From Carya illinoinensis (lineage: Eukaryota; Streptophyta; Magnoliopsida; Fagales; Juglandaceae): DNA of 64,000 bases. The position numbers and the translations under genes are program-made. This document shows, piece by piece, positions 1 to 10,264 of the stretch (position 1 is its first letter; every line of letters starts with the position of its first letter). The notes beneath the pieces were generated by a model. The model ran no database searches, had not been told where the DNA came from, and saw nothing but the letters and a program-made list of their open reading frames with translations. The stretch lies in assembly GCF_018687715.1 (NCBI RefSeq), contig NC_056766.1, positions 3,352,001 to 3,416,000 on the forward strand, in the 5' to 3' direction.

Positions 1-323
1 GACTGACTGTAACAATATTTGACTACAGGCGTCAGGACATGCATCTCATGTGCTTCAATGGATATGTTTGTAACAGTGATATTACCTGTCTTTGGTTTTG
101 GATCAGAGCCATCACAAGTGATGCTAAAGCTCTGATCATTATCATCACCTAAGAAGCAGTCTTTACTCAACCCAAATGGAAATGGAATTTCTACATCCCC
201 ACACTTGTGGGTGCAGCCAGGCTTGGCTTGAGCTGCTGCTACCGCCGACGCCGCCACCATCGCAAAGAGTATCAGCACTCCAATAAATGAGATTAATTGC
301 AAAAGCTTGGAGACTAAGCCCAT
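1..323 (-). CDS. WAK-like receptor kinase, N-terminal part (runs off left edge)
   Basis: The reverse strand opens with ATG at 323-321 and stays open to the window edge (about 107 codons). Residues 1-33 form a signal peptide: a basic start, then a hydrophobic alanine/valine-rich core. Next comes the GUB_WAK pattern, with paired cysteines (CTHKCGD) followed by IPFPFG and LSKDCF, and then a conserved ITCDG segment. Known members of this family sit in the plasma membrane with the cysteine-rich part facing the cell wall, where several bind pectin fragments, and carry a cytoplasmic kinase. The kinase would lie left of the window. No stop or frameshift is visible, so this copy may be intact. It belongs to a different subgroup from the two complete genes here. 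Its closest relative in the window is the pseudogene at 55580-58800, which shares the LSKD..L.DD..QSF segment. Confidence 0.85.
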   Translation of the reverse strand, partial: MGLVSKLLQLISFIGVLILFAMVAASAVAAAQAKPGCTHKCGDVEIPFPFGLSKDCFLGDDNDQSFSITCDGSDPKPKTGNITVTNISIEAHEMHVLTPVVKYCYSQ

Positions 324-1989
324 GGACAGAAAGATAGATAATGTTTTCTTCTACTTTGTGTTGATCACAAGTGCTTAAAAGTGTCCTAGACAGCCTATGG
401 ACATAACTTCTTTTTAAATGATAAATATTTTTGTCAACTTGCCTTATTTCTACAACTCGATTTTAAAAAGAAAAATTTCTTTTAAAACAAGGTTATAAAG
501 TAATTATACAAATTGATTCATCTCTTTATCATTATTCTTGTTTTTCATAGACATTTACACGGATATACAATATTAGAGCAGTTCAGCTCCCCCAGACTTT
601 TCCTAGTCAAATATTGGAGGACGACGCCATTAATTGGTACGTAGCTTCAACAGATGAAAACAATACGATCTTACGCGTTGTGATGAGTTGTCATTAATTA
701 TCTAATGGCTGAAATAAAACTGATGGAAATTAGAAATTTCACCGATCGAGACCCATCAATTTCTATGCCGTTCTCCTGTTTCGAGCGTGAGATCGGGGTC
801 AGGGCAGTAGTGGCTTTTATGTAAGGAAAAATCTAGTTACAAGCATAATTGTATATTAATATGTGCATTAATTTATTGTGATTGATCATAAAGTAAATTT
901 TATTAAAAACAGTACTAATTGAAATTTTAAGTATGAAGGAATCAGTATTAATACGCAGATTAGTACACGACTTTACTTGTATGTAGCAAAACTCTTCACA
1001 TAATGTCCACATTCAATGATGTTACTCGCACTTGTCCCCCATCGCCCATCTTGGGCTATTAGCGAAGAGCGGGCCACTCTATTTGACCTTTTTTTTAATA
1101 TATTTAAATATTTTTAAAATGCAAAAGAAATATATCAATTTATTTAAAATTACTTTCTTAATTATTAAATAAAAATAAAAAAATTTACTGAGCAGTCAAA
1201 TAGAAAAGTATAATTTGGGAGGCGTACTAGCTTTTCTCATTAGGAAATATATTTTGAGAAAATTAAGATTTTTTTAATGTTGGAGGATATTTTTTTTTCC
1301 TCCCTTTTCTTCCTTCTAGTTTCTAATCAAGCTTGTACAATTAATTAAAACTAAACATGATTACTACAAGTTTATAGGTCTATGGACTATATAGGATCCT
1401 CACCTAGCTAATTTCGCCCTTGAGCAACTTCTTGGAATATTAATTAATAGCAACTTCCTTAACTTAATCTTGAATCATCAGTACTGGTTTATATTCTAAA
1501 GAATCTGTTAATATATATTAAGGTTTAAATTGCTTAAAATCATTATAAACCTCAAGAATTTCTTCCATTCGCCACCCTAGCTCCTATAATTAATCTTTCA
1601 TATTAGCTTTATTGCTATATGATATTAACCACACTTTATTAATGTGATTAGATTAGAAATGATTGGTATGATCTTAAAGTACTTTGGATTAGATTAGAAA
1701 ATATGAAATTTGTAGGTCAAATTATATTCCTAAATTTAGATACAAGAAGTGTTTTATCTCATCTCATTTCATCATTATAATTTTTCTAAATATACTATCT
1801 GCATGCATTTGCATATTTATTTATTATGTTTGTTTGGTGTTTTGTCTGTGATGTGTAAAATATATTATTTTAATATTATTTTTGTATTGAATTTTGAAAA
1901 TTTTAAATTAATTTATTTTATTTTGTATGAAAATTTGAAAAAATTATAATGATTAAATAAGATGAGATATTTTATAAAAGTGAACAAAG
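324..1989. other. Intergenic upstream flank, no gene seen
   Basis: AT-rich DNA upstream of the left-edge WAK gene. Segments at about 740-800, 985-1070, 1235-1265 and 1370-1470 are recognisably similar to 25000-25060, 25860-25945 and 23180-23250, so this is a duplicated WAK flank. A short AT-rich insert at about 1078-1204 is bounded by CTATTTGAC and its complement GTCAAATAG and is absent from the related flank, which suggests a small MITE. No coding frame here is convincing. Confidence 0.6.
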
Positions 1990-2556
1990 CCTTAAAGCAT
2001 CCTCAGTGGATTAACTAAAGGACACTTTTGATGAATATTAGATAAATTTTAGCTTTCGGTTATTCCATTCACATATATAAGTCACATTGGAATAGTTATT
2101 TTTTCATTATATAATAATAAAATAATATAAAATGAATTTTACTTTGACTATTTACATCAAATCTCTATATTTATTTATTATATAGTAATAAAATAATTAA
2201 TAATTAAAAAAATATTTAATATTTTTTAAATATATATTAATTTATTTTATGTTCTCACTTTTTACCCTTTTATTATTTATTTTAATTGAATGCAGTGAAT
2301 TTTTTATGAAAACAATGGTTGGAGTTGAGTAGAATGATGAAGGGAATAATGAAGAGAGAGAAATAATAGATAAAATAAATATTTGATGAAACTACAGTAG
2401 CAATCAAATTTAGAAATAGATTTGGTGTTTATTGTAGTAAAAGTCTAAATATTTAGATTCTGATTAATCTATTGTGATGATATTTTGAGGTATAATAACT
2501 AAATAGGAGATGAATTTAGTATTTGATTAATCTTATTGAGGATGCTCTTAGAGCAC
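1990..2556. mobile_element. MITE-like element with GCATCCTCA inverted ends
   Basis: The left end reads AAAGCATCCTCAGTGGATTA. The right end reads ATTGAGGATGCTCTTAGAGC, an imperfect inverted copy. The interior is AT-rich and non-coding. It has the layout of a non-autonomous DNA transposon. The element at 42891-43275 has the same style of end (an opening GAACACTC or GAGCACTC followed by GGATT) and may belong to the same broad group. The superfamily was not determined because the target duplication is not clear. Confidence 0.55.
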
Positions 2557-2564
2557 AAGTGTAA

Positions 2565-2776
2565 GGTCCCGTTTAGTTACATAGATGATATGAGATAATA
2601 TAAAATATTTTAAATAATAATGAATAAAATGTTATTATAATATAATTTTTTAATATTAATTTTGTATTGAGATTTGAAAAAATTAAATTTTTTATTATAT
2701 TTTATATAAAAATTAAAAAAAAATTATAATAATAAATTGAGTTGAGATTTTTAATATTATGTAATCAATCCGGACC
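2565..2776. mobile_element. MITE, GTTTAGTTAC/GTTTGGATAC family
   Basis: An AT-rich stretch starts with GGTCCCGTTTAGTTACATA and ends with TATGTAATCAATCCGGACCC, its imperfect inverted complement. Just inside lies the GATGAGATGAGAT-type motif seen in several similar elements in this window (10265-10815, 18084-18255, 23853-24208, 47222-47622, 53846-54062). It has no coding capacity. This recurrent short family is typical of non-autonomous DNA transposons in plant genomes. Confidence 0.6.
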
Positions 2777-4269
2777 CAAAACTTTTAGTATTATTTAAAA
2801 TATACAAAATAAATATTTTCCGAAGTGAAAGAAAAATGAAAAAAAAAATACAAATCCAGGGAAGGGAAACACATCACGAGGCGTAATAAAACGCAAATAA
2901 TTTTGATCCGACAGGAGATATCTTGTCCAAAGAAAAAAGTAGAAAAAAATAGAGAAAAATGAATGCAATGTTTATGACCGGTAAACTTAAAAGGTTTCGA
3001 CGTACAACAATAATTTAAATGCTCAATAATGACAATAAAAGAAGTCTTTGTAGATGTCTTTCTTTCCTAAAAGTCCAAGTGAGTTAGTAGAACAGTAAAC
3101 AAAAGTCCAAGTGAGTCAGTTACTGATCAGACAGGAGATATCTTGTCCAAAAAAAAAAGTAAAAAAAAATAGAAAAAAATGAATGCAATGTTTATGACCG
3201 GCAAACTTAAAAGGTTTCGACGTACAACAATAATTTAAATGCTCAATAATGACAACAAAAGAAGTATTTCTTTCTTTTCCTAAGAAGTCTCCCACTAGCG
3301 GTGCTGCGGTACTATAGCTTTTAAAGATCAGTGGAATAAAAAGGGAGTAAAAAGCAAATTATTCAACAACATGTAGGCCATCATGTGAATTTATGACTGA
3401 CAGACCAAACCAATAGTTGAATAATATATTATTAAAATATATTATTTTTAATAATATATTTATTCATTATAAAATCTCTCTCAATTCATTATTTATTTTT
3501 AAAAATGAGATAAATTGAGATTAAAATTAATAGTTGAATAAAATATTATTAAAATATATTATTTTTATAATAAAATTAAAAAAAAATTGAATTATTTATT
3601 TTATTTTGTATATAAATTTAAAAAAATTATAATAATTAAGATGAGATAAGATAAGAATTTTTTGAAAATAAGGAAACCCTACTTGCCCCATGCTAAATAG
3701 GATGAAGAGATATAGCTCATGTTCTTATTGGACTAACAATTTAATTAAGGAAGGTGAAATGAATTATTTAAACGAAAATGAATATGAGTATTCGAAATTG
3801 CGTTAAAGAGTATTTGGAGATCATGTCGTGCAACGCATGATGTTAATTAATATATAGCTCATGTCGTTGTGGCACCCTTATAGTCATTAAAGTCTAACAT
3901 GAGTGAGCTTTAAAGAGTATTCCCAATTAATGCTTGATTATGGTCGCGATATATGCCATGTCATTACAATTACTTATTTAAATATTAATTTTTAAAATAA
4001 TACTATATATAGTTATGAAGTGTACAAATATTACGTAATTATTTTAAAAAATAATAAGATTCACTATTAAAAATTTAATTTTTTTCATATAAATCTTTAT
4101 GTATTTACTCACTTTTTTTAAAGGAATTACGTAATATTTATTCACTCAACGATTGTAAATATCATTTCTTAATTATTAATCACATGACAACCGCTAGTCT
4201 GTATATTAAAATTATTTAATAATTGATAAAAGTATTAATTTCATTCGTATTCTTTTACCCAACTATCTA
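2777..4269. other. Gene-free AT-rich flank
   Basis: No coding sequence is recognised. The 220-bp tandem duplication annotated separately (2909-3290) lies here. At 3412-3665 there is an AT-rich self-complementary stretch with a GATGAGATAAGAT tail, probably another decayed MITE. The phrase around 2965-3020 (GTTTATGACCGG, then CGTACAACAATAATTTAAA) recurs near 50790 and 52050, marking it as part of the duplicated WAK flanks. Confidence 0.5.
2909..3290 (+). repeat. 220-bp direct tandem duplication
   Basis: ACAGGAGATATCTTGTCC occurs at 2911 and again at 3131, and the following roughly 110 bp match almost base for base in both copies (including GAATGCAATGTTTATGACCGG). The unit is therefore about 220 bp, present twice. 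High identity points to a fairly recent local duplication. Confidence 0.85.
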
Positions 4270-5205
4270 ATCATGATTACTCATTTGAATTTTGAAGCAT
4301 TTGAGAAACCTATAGCGAATGAAGAAAAAGTGGATCGGAGCACCTTTAACATGAAAAGGGCCAGTATTAATTGCATAGTGGTGATCATGAGGGAAAGGTT
4401 ATGTAGGATCATGATGGGGAATTTTTTGCTTTTCCCATTTTAGTGCAATATTGTTTTATCTCAGATCTTCATGATGGGAAATCGATCTTTTGCTTTTAAT
4501 TTCCATAGTTATAAACATGATACATAATGCTTAACAAACCGATAAAAGTACCAACCGATGTTATTTTATTTTTATTTTTATTTTAAAGGAAGTTATTATT
4601 AATAAATTTCTGTATTTTTTAAAACATTTGAAGATGTTTAAAAAATATTTGAAAGAAGAAAATTAAAAATAGCGATCGGTCTATTGCATCGATAAGCAGC
4701 ATTGTCCTAAACATGATTTCCGTTGTTCGATCCTACTTTTGGCTTTGGGGTAAGGGATCTTTTGACAGATCATTTGCTTTCTTGTTTCTTATTATATATG
4801 CTAGCTAGCTTTTTCCAAGTCCTAGAGTCTTAGGATTGTTGGGAGTAATTAAGCAATTAATTAATAAGAAAATCTTAATCTCACTAATTAGTGTTTTAGA
4901 AAGTGATAATGTATTTAATCTACTTAAGTGCCTCCACCACCATGAATAAAGTATGAGCATTCGAAGTTTATTATTGAACTTTTAGGCTTGAAGGAGACCT
5001 ATATATATTACTTCTAAAAGTTTATATTCTTTATCATTAAATGCGCTCTTGTTATGGGACCTATGATAATCCAAGCTCGATCGTAATAGATTTCCTTGAG
5101 GAAGTTGGATGCATGCGTGATGTGACTAATCATTAATTCAATGCAGCTTGATCAATAAAAATGGTGGTTGCCGACCATGGGAGGTTCAGAGGACTTCACA
5201 AGAAA
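4270..5205 (-). other. Inverted copy of a WAK flank
   Basis: Read on the minus strand, this block matches about 34990-35610 over most of its length. Shared landmarks include a CACCATGAATAAAGTATGAG-type segment, GGGACC(T/C)AT, GAGGGCATT/GATTTCCTTGAGG and a TTGATCAA segment. The same flank lies upstream of the kinase fragments at 34.4 and 49.6 kb. The CACTA element inserted at its right end. No open gene remains. Confidence 0.6.
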
Positions 5206-5331
5206 CACTACAAGAAATTTAATTTTTAGAGACGAAATTTATTAGGGACGAAATAAATTTCGTCCCTAAAAATACTTTTCAGAGACGAAATTTAAATTTC
5301 GTCTCAAAATATGGAGTACCTTATAAATCCG

Positions 5332-5490
5332 TTCGAACTAATACATATTAGTTCGAACCGGAGATTCTGGGACGAATTAGATCGTCTCCAAAAATCTTAA
5401 CCGTTCGAACTAATAAAATTTTATTCGAACAGATAATTAATCTATTCGAATGAAAAATAATTGGTTCGAATGAGTATTACCTTGTTCGAA
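5332..5490. repeat. TTCGAA cluster 1 (left subterminal)
   Basis: TTCGAA starts at 5332, 5352, 5404, 5424, 5445, 5465 and 5485. Neighbouring sites are 20 or 21 bp apart, except one gap of 52 bp. The cluster lies about 125 bp inside the left end of the CACTA element, where transposase-binding subterminal repeats are known in En/Spm. Confidence 0.85.
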
Positions 5491-5923
5491 CGGTATTATT
5501 TAATTGAAAAGATATATTGTTAAAATTGTAATAATACATATTTTTTATATTAAAAAATATAAAAAATATGTAATAATTAATTTAAAAACATTTTAGTTAA
5601 ATAAATATTATTTTAAAGATATTGTCCTTTTTTTAATTATCGTGAACATTAAGTGTAATGAGAATAAAATATAATTAATAATAAAGAGGCTAGCAAACAC
5701 TAAAAATAAAAACCATACATTAATTACATCCCAAAAAGAGTTAGACGTTCTATACAACATAAAAATAGTAAAATAATAACTAACAATATCTATTTATTAA
5801 GTAAATCAAAATCCTCATGTAAGGTATGTAAGCATCCTTCCAGGTCCTTTAACTTTTTCATAATGGGCTGAATGAATTCCCTCAATATAAATAACAATAA
5901 GGGCTGCCAAATATTATCTTTAG

Positions 5924-6075
5924 CTCGAATGATTAAAATTCAATTCGATTGGCCGAAAATTTCATTCGAATGACGTTAAAGTCCATTCGAATGAACTTAT
6001 ATTCCATTCGAATGACAATAAATTCCATTCGAATGGTCTTTAATTTCATTCGAATGGAATTTAGGCTCATTCGAA
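5924..6075. repeat. TTCGAA cluster 2, exact 21-bp period
   Basis: Six copies of CATTCGAA start (TTCGAA) at 5965, 5986, 6007, 6028, 6049 and 6070, exactly 21 bp apart. Two one-base variants (CTCGAA at 5924, TTCGAT at 5944) continue the register to the left. The spacer sequences differ, so the motif and the spacing are what is conserved. Confidence 0.9.
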
Positions 6076-6284
6076 CGGAACTAAGCCAAACAGACATGGT
6101 TGAGTCGACTCAGTCCCGAATCTACAAACTAGTTTTTCACCATAATCCAAGATTTTAATTGGTAAAAATGATTTAGGAGTAAAGCCCCATCATTTCTACC
6201 GATTACTTTTGTGTCATTTAGCCCCAAAACAATAAAATGGGGTCAGAGAAGAAACTGTATCGCGACATATATAACATAATTTCG

Positions 6285-6332
6285 TTCGAACGAAAAGGGT
6301 ATAAGTTCGAACGAAAAGGGTATAAGTTCGAA
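6285..6332. repeat. TTCGAA cluster 3
   Basis: Three sites at 6285, 6306 and 6327, each 21 bp apart, within a short repeat of the phrase GAAAAGGGTATAAG. Confidence 0.85.
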
Positions 6333-7043
6333 TGAATTATATATTAATTCATAAAAAAATATATATAAGTACAAGAGGTAAAACAATACGTTTTATATTA
6401 CTAATACTAGTATATAATACTAATATTAGTACTAATAAAAAATTTCTGGACTAGTATATATAATATAGTATATATATAATATATATTAGATATCTATATT
6501 ATATAGTATAGAGTATTTAATTAGTTACTTATATATATTGTAAGTAACTAGTATATATATAATAGTATATATATTATGCATTAGATGAGTATAAAATAAT
6601 ATTGTGTAAAGCATTGCATTATAAAGTAATATACTAAGTATATAGTAAAACATTGCATTAAATATAAGTACAAAATACATATATCTAATATATTTAGTTT
6701 GTATATTAGTAATAAACCAAGTACTTAGAATATATTATAAAATATTATAGTACTATTAGTTTTCATATATTTATGCTATCTATACTATAATATCACTTAG
6801 TATTATACTATTAGTGATACTTAGTATTATACTTATAGTGATACTAATTATAAGTATAACACTATAAGTGATACTAAATAAAATATTATACTATTAGTAA
6901 TACTTAATATTATAGATTGGTAAGAAACTTAATATTATGCTATTAGTGACACTTAGTATTATATAGTGTATATATTTTTTACAAATACTAATAATAATAT
7001 TGAAAATATTATGTGTATATTTATATATTTCTAGAATTATATA
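6333..7043. other. CACTA interior, very AT-rich, no gene
   Basis: About 700 bp of almost pure A/T with many TATA, TAGTATA and ACTATTAGTGATACT-type repeats (6780-6960). No coding frame is visible. It separates the left TTCGAA clusters from the promoter-proximal ones. Confidence 0.6.
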
Positions 7044-7264
7044 TTCGAACGAATATAAAATAGTTCGAATAGGGATAAAGTATGTTCGAACGAATTTTTT
7101 TTGTTTGGAGGGAAAATTCGCGCCAAATTATCGGTATATGCTGGAGAATATTCCATTTTTTTGTTCGAACGCTTATATTATTAGTTCGAACGGGAAAATA
7201 TTGTGGGAAAAATTAGCGGTCTTTTTGAATTTTCGCGTTCGAACTGCTAAAAAATTCGTTCGAA
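7044..7264. repeat. TTCGAA clusters 4 and 5, upstream of the element's gene
   Basis: Sites start at 7044, 7064, 7085, then 7164, 7185, then 7238, 7259. Within each group the spacing is 20-21 bp. The last site ends about 25 bp before a purine-rich stretch that looks like a transcribed leader, so these clusters sit where a promoter of the 8364-9151 gene would be. Confidence 0.85.
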
Positions 7265-7289
7265 CGTAAATTCACATATTATTAAACCG

Positions 7290-7432
7290 ATCATTTCACT
7301 TCATTTTCACTCGGATTGAAGTTTGAGAGAAGGAGAGAGAGCGACAGAGGCTTTGAGAGAGTGTTGTATAGAGAGAGAGCTTAAAGAAGTGAGAGAAAAG
7401 AGATTCTTGAGGGAGAAAAGACAAGGACAAGA
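7290..7432 (+). promoter_or_regulatory. Putative promoter end and 5' leader exon of the CACTA gene
   Basis: An AT-rich box (CATATTATTAAACC, about 7273) is followed by a GA-rich leader-like stretch (7320-7430) that ends in AAGAG and a plausible splice donor GTAATATG at 7433. The coding ATG lies at 8364, so the leader would be spliced across an intron of about 0.9 kb. This is inference from composition and the splice-like junction; transcription was not tested. Confidence 0.4.
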
Positions 7433-7752
7433 GGTAATATGTATTTTTTTTGTTATTTTTCATTCCGATTTTCTTTTACAAGTATCTTGATATTTGCTGC
7501 ATTTATTTGTTGGGATAGAACAACGGTTTAATGTGTTTTATACATATAGGTATTGTGGATTAATATTTTTATTAGATTGCAAAAATTAGAGGTAAGTTTT
7601 TATAGTTTTCTAAGTTATTTAATAATCATATTTAGGGATAATAATTTAGTTTTCAATATATTATATTGAAATATGCTGTAGTGTATGGGAAAATTGTGTT
7701 TTGTGGTTCAGTTTTTTGCTATGTTTCGTGAATGGTTTCTGGCTTGGTCCCA

Positions 7753-7851
7753 TTCGAACACTCTGAATATCGTTCGAATTGAATTTTCTCCGTTCGATCG
7801 GAATCTAACTTGACCAGAATTTCGTTCGAACAGTTTGAGTGTTTGTTCGAA
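7753..7851. repeat. TTCGAA cluster 6 inside the leader intron
   Basis: Sites at 7753, 7773, 7825 and 7846, plus a one-base variant TTCGAT at 7793. Spacings are 20, 20, 32 and 21 bp. Confidence 0.8.
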
Positions 7852-8363
7852 CAGTACCAATTACGTATATATTTATAATGTAATTATAATATATAATTGT
7901 AAATATTTAAGTACTATAATTAAATAGATTAATATGTTAATTAGTTAAAATATAATTATAAAATAATTAATTAAAAATTATAATTAAATATTTGAAAATA
8001 TTTAAATGCTCTAATTAAATAGATTAATACTCTAAATACTCTTATAAAATATTTAATTAAATAATTATAATGAATTATTGAAAATATTTATGTACTCTAA
8101 TAAAATATAATTAAAATATATGATTCTGAGACGAAATTTTAAAATATTAATTAGTTAAAATATAATTATAAAATAATTAATTAAAAAATTATAACTAAAT
8201 ATTTAAAAATATTTAAGTACTCTAATTAAGATGATTAACATGATGGAATATACTTATATAATATTTAATTAAAGAATTATAATGTATAATTAAAAATATT
8301 TAAGTAGTCTAATTAAATAGATTAAGACTTCATTTTATACATTTATTATAATTTCAAACAGAA

Positions 8364-9151
8364 ATGCCTCCTAAACGCAAAAGAACACGTGAGCCATCCC
8401 CACCACTTACTAACTCCCGTGTGATTCACCTGTCAACAATGGTGGGCCAATATCACCAGCGCCAGAACAAGGTATTTTATCACTGCATATCTTTTAAATA
8501 AAATATGATATTATTTTTTCGTATTGTCTCCATTAAATCTTAATATATACACTTTTTCATATAAATTATGATATTAATTTTCATTTTACAGCAAGAAGAA
8601 AATCCTACTGATTATGATCTGACCCAATTGTATGCTAAAGCACATAAAAATCGTGATGGTGTTTGGAGCAATCCTGAGGCAGAGGCAAATTATGTAAGTT
8701 TAAGTTTATTTAATTTCATTGTCTAAATATATTTTTGTTACATATACTAATTTTAATGTTTTTCTTTTTCCAGGACAAGATGATATCTCTTAAAGACACT
8801 GTTGCGGATCCATCTGATGAATCATCTGTCAACGATGCTCAAATCTTTTCTCAAGTTCTTGGATCACGTTCTGGATATTTGAGGGGCTTAGGACGTTGCG
8901 TGAAGCCATCCTCAACATCTTCATCATCTTCTAAAGCCAGATCGAATGACGACAAGACTAAAAGATTAGAGGAAGCTGCACTTGAGATAGAACGATTGAG
9001 ATCGAAGGAAAAAGAGTTGCTGACCCGATTAGATCAAGCAGCAGATTTAGAAGTAAGATTAGAAGAAAGGCTACAATTAAATAACCAAAAAATGTTTGAA
9101 CAATTTCAATTAATGATGTCCCAAAACCCTATACCACCACTACCACCATAA
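8364..9151 (+). CDS. CACTA-encoded Transposase_24-like DNA-binding protein, 195 aa
   Basis: Three exons give one frame: 8364-8471, 8592-8693 and 8774-9151, with introns bounded by GTATTT..ACAG and GTAAGT..CCAG. The protein starts with a lysine/arginine-rich nuclear-localisation-like stretch (PPKRKRTRE), followed by a VWSNPEAEANYDKM segment (about residues 56-70). A FSQVLGSRSGYLRGLG core follows at about residues 90-110, matching the conserved C-terminal region of plant Ptta/En/Spm transposase proteins, and then a serine run. The last 70 residues look like a charged coiled coil (RLEEAALEIERLRSKEKELL) with a proline tail. The family's full proteins are longer, so this is a compact or shortened version. 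A role in binding element DNA rather than cutting it is inferred. Splice sites were chosen by eye. Confidence 0.72.
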
Positions 9152-9294
9152 TCATAATTCATTTGGTTTTTTTTAATTGCCTTTAATATTTATGATGTTT
9201 GTAAACATTTGAATAATTGATGTATATAGATTACAATTTGATGTATATAGATTACAATTTGTATTATCAATTTCATTTTGTTTGATCAATGCCG

Positions 9295-9537
9295 TTCGAA
9301 TGGTAAATTACCATTTATGCATACATTCGAACAAAAACATATCCATTCGAACAAAAAAATTTCCATTCGAACAAAACAATATCCATTCGAACCAAAAAAT
9401 TTCCATTCGAACAAAAATATACCCATTCGAACTTACCGGGAAATACAATCCATGCGTTCGTTCGAACAAAAATATTTTCGTTCGAACTTGATTCTGAGAC
9501 GACATTTTTTTGTCTCAGAAAAAATTTTGCGTTCGAA
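9295..9537. repeat. TTCGAA cluster 7 (right subterminal), exact 20-bp period
   Basis: Sites at 9295, then 9326, 9346, 9366, 9386, 9406 and 9426 (six exactly 20 bp apart), then 9461, 9481 and 9532. The six-copy run alternates spacers ending in ATATC and TTTC. It lies about 200 bp inside the right end and mirrors clusters 1-2 at the left end. Several open frames crossing it are by-products of the repeat. Confidence 0.9.
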
Positions 9538-9825
9538 CGGTTTCGACCGGTTCCGCCCAATTTCGTCCTTAAAAATACTTTTCGGAGACGAAAATTGATT
9601 TTCGTCTCCGAAAACTTTCTGAGACAGCCTTTTTGAGACAAAATAGAGACGAAATTTTTTCGTCTCCCAAAACTTTTAGGGACGAAATTTCCATTTTTTG
9701 AGACAAAATTTTTTGTCTCAAAAAATCATATCTCTTGTAGTGAAAGAATGGGAGATAGCGAGCAGAGAATGAGAGAGGAGGAAAAGAAAGATAAGAGGCG
9801 AAGAGTGATTTTTAGGGTTTGGTTT

Positions 9826-10176
9826 CAGGGGCCAACAGTGCCAACGATACCATCAACGTTTCTTTCTCTGGTATTGGCTCTTGCCAGGCTTCTGTCCCTA
9901 AAGGAGTGAAGGAGTTTAATTTAAATGTTCAGAGCTGGAGTGACAGCTTTGTACCAAAGATCATAGATGAAAATGGTTACGATTTTATCTTGATGAACAA
10001 GCATACAAATTGTCCTACCTTGATTATCGAAGATTAAAGAATAAAGAGATTGTACCCTTGGTGCTTGATTAGGCAGTTGGAAACAAGACATGAGAGGTTG
10101 CAAAGACAAATAAGGGAAGCTACGAATGTAAGGCAACACAGTTACTTTTACAACTCCGTCAATAGCCCTAGGTATC
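9826..10176 (+). pseudogene. WAK-like ectodomain fragment, broken
   Basis: Plus-strand translation gives a segment matching the middle of exon 1 of the intact WAK genes: a CQASVPKG block, then FNLNVQSW, NGYDF, then in another frame VPLVLD*AVGNKT and KGSYECKATQ, and finally VNSPRYR. A TAG replaces the tryptophan codon in the VLDWA block, a second stop follows a few codons later, and the frame shifts before that block. Signal peptide, EGF exon and kinase are absent. It is the only WAK piece on the plus strand. The CACTA element ends 80 bp to its left. Confidence 0.8.
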
Positions 10177-10264
10177 GATTTATCTTCTTCACGTGAAAAA
10201 TGATCGAGAATACTAAGAATTGACGGCGTTAATTTGAAACAATGAAACTAAGAATAGAAAACTC

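Larger units (their letters stand above)
5206..9742 (+). mobile_element. CACTA (En/Spm-type) transposon, 4.5 kb, both ends intact
   Basis: The left end is CACTACAAGAAAT and the right end is its inverted near-copy ATCTCTTGTAGTG (12 of 13 match). The element is flanked on both sides by AAA (5203-5205 and 9743-9745), the 3-bp target duplication expected of CACTA elements. Inside both ends are GACGAAATTT/AAATTTCGTC palindromes (5227-5305 and 9585-9720). Thirty-seven TTCGAA palindromes are spread in clusters. One gene is present (8364-9151), encoding a protein like the C-terminal plant transposase domain (Transposase_24, Ptta/En/Spm). No catalytic TNPD-like transposase frame is visible, so the element is probably non-autonomous. 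Intact ends and a clean target duplication suggest fairly recent mobility. Confidence 0.93.

Noticed and set aside
5924..6075. Regularly spaced repeats resembling a CRISPR array
   Set aside because: The repeat is 6-8 bp and palindromic, spacers are about 14 bp, and it lies inside a plant transposon.
5949..6158. 69-codon frame with repeating IRM triplets
   Set aside because: The repeat comes from the 21-bp spacing of TTCGAA, which equals seven codons. There is no other sign of coding.
7044..7264. GTTCGAA words as tRNA B boxes
   Set aside because: No A box, no cloverleaf and no acceptor stem around any of them.
9282..9641. Overlapping frames of 65-108 codons on both strands
   Set aside because: All are produced by the 20-bp-spaced TTCGAA array and terminal palindromes of the CACTA element.
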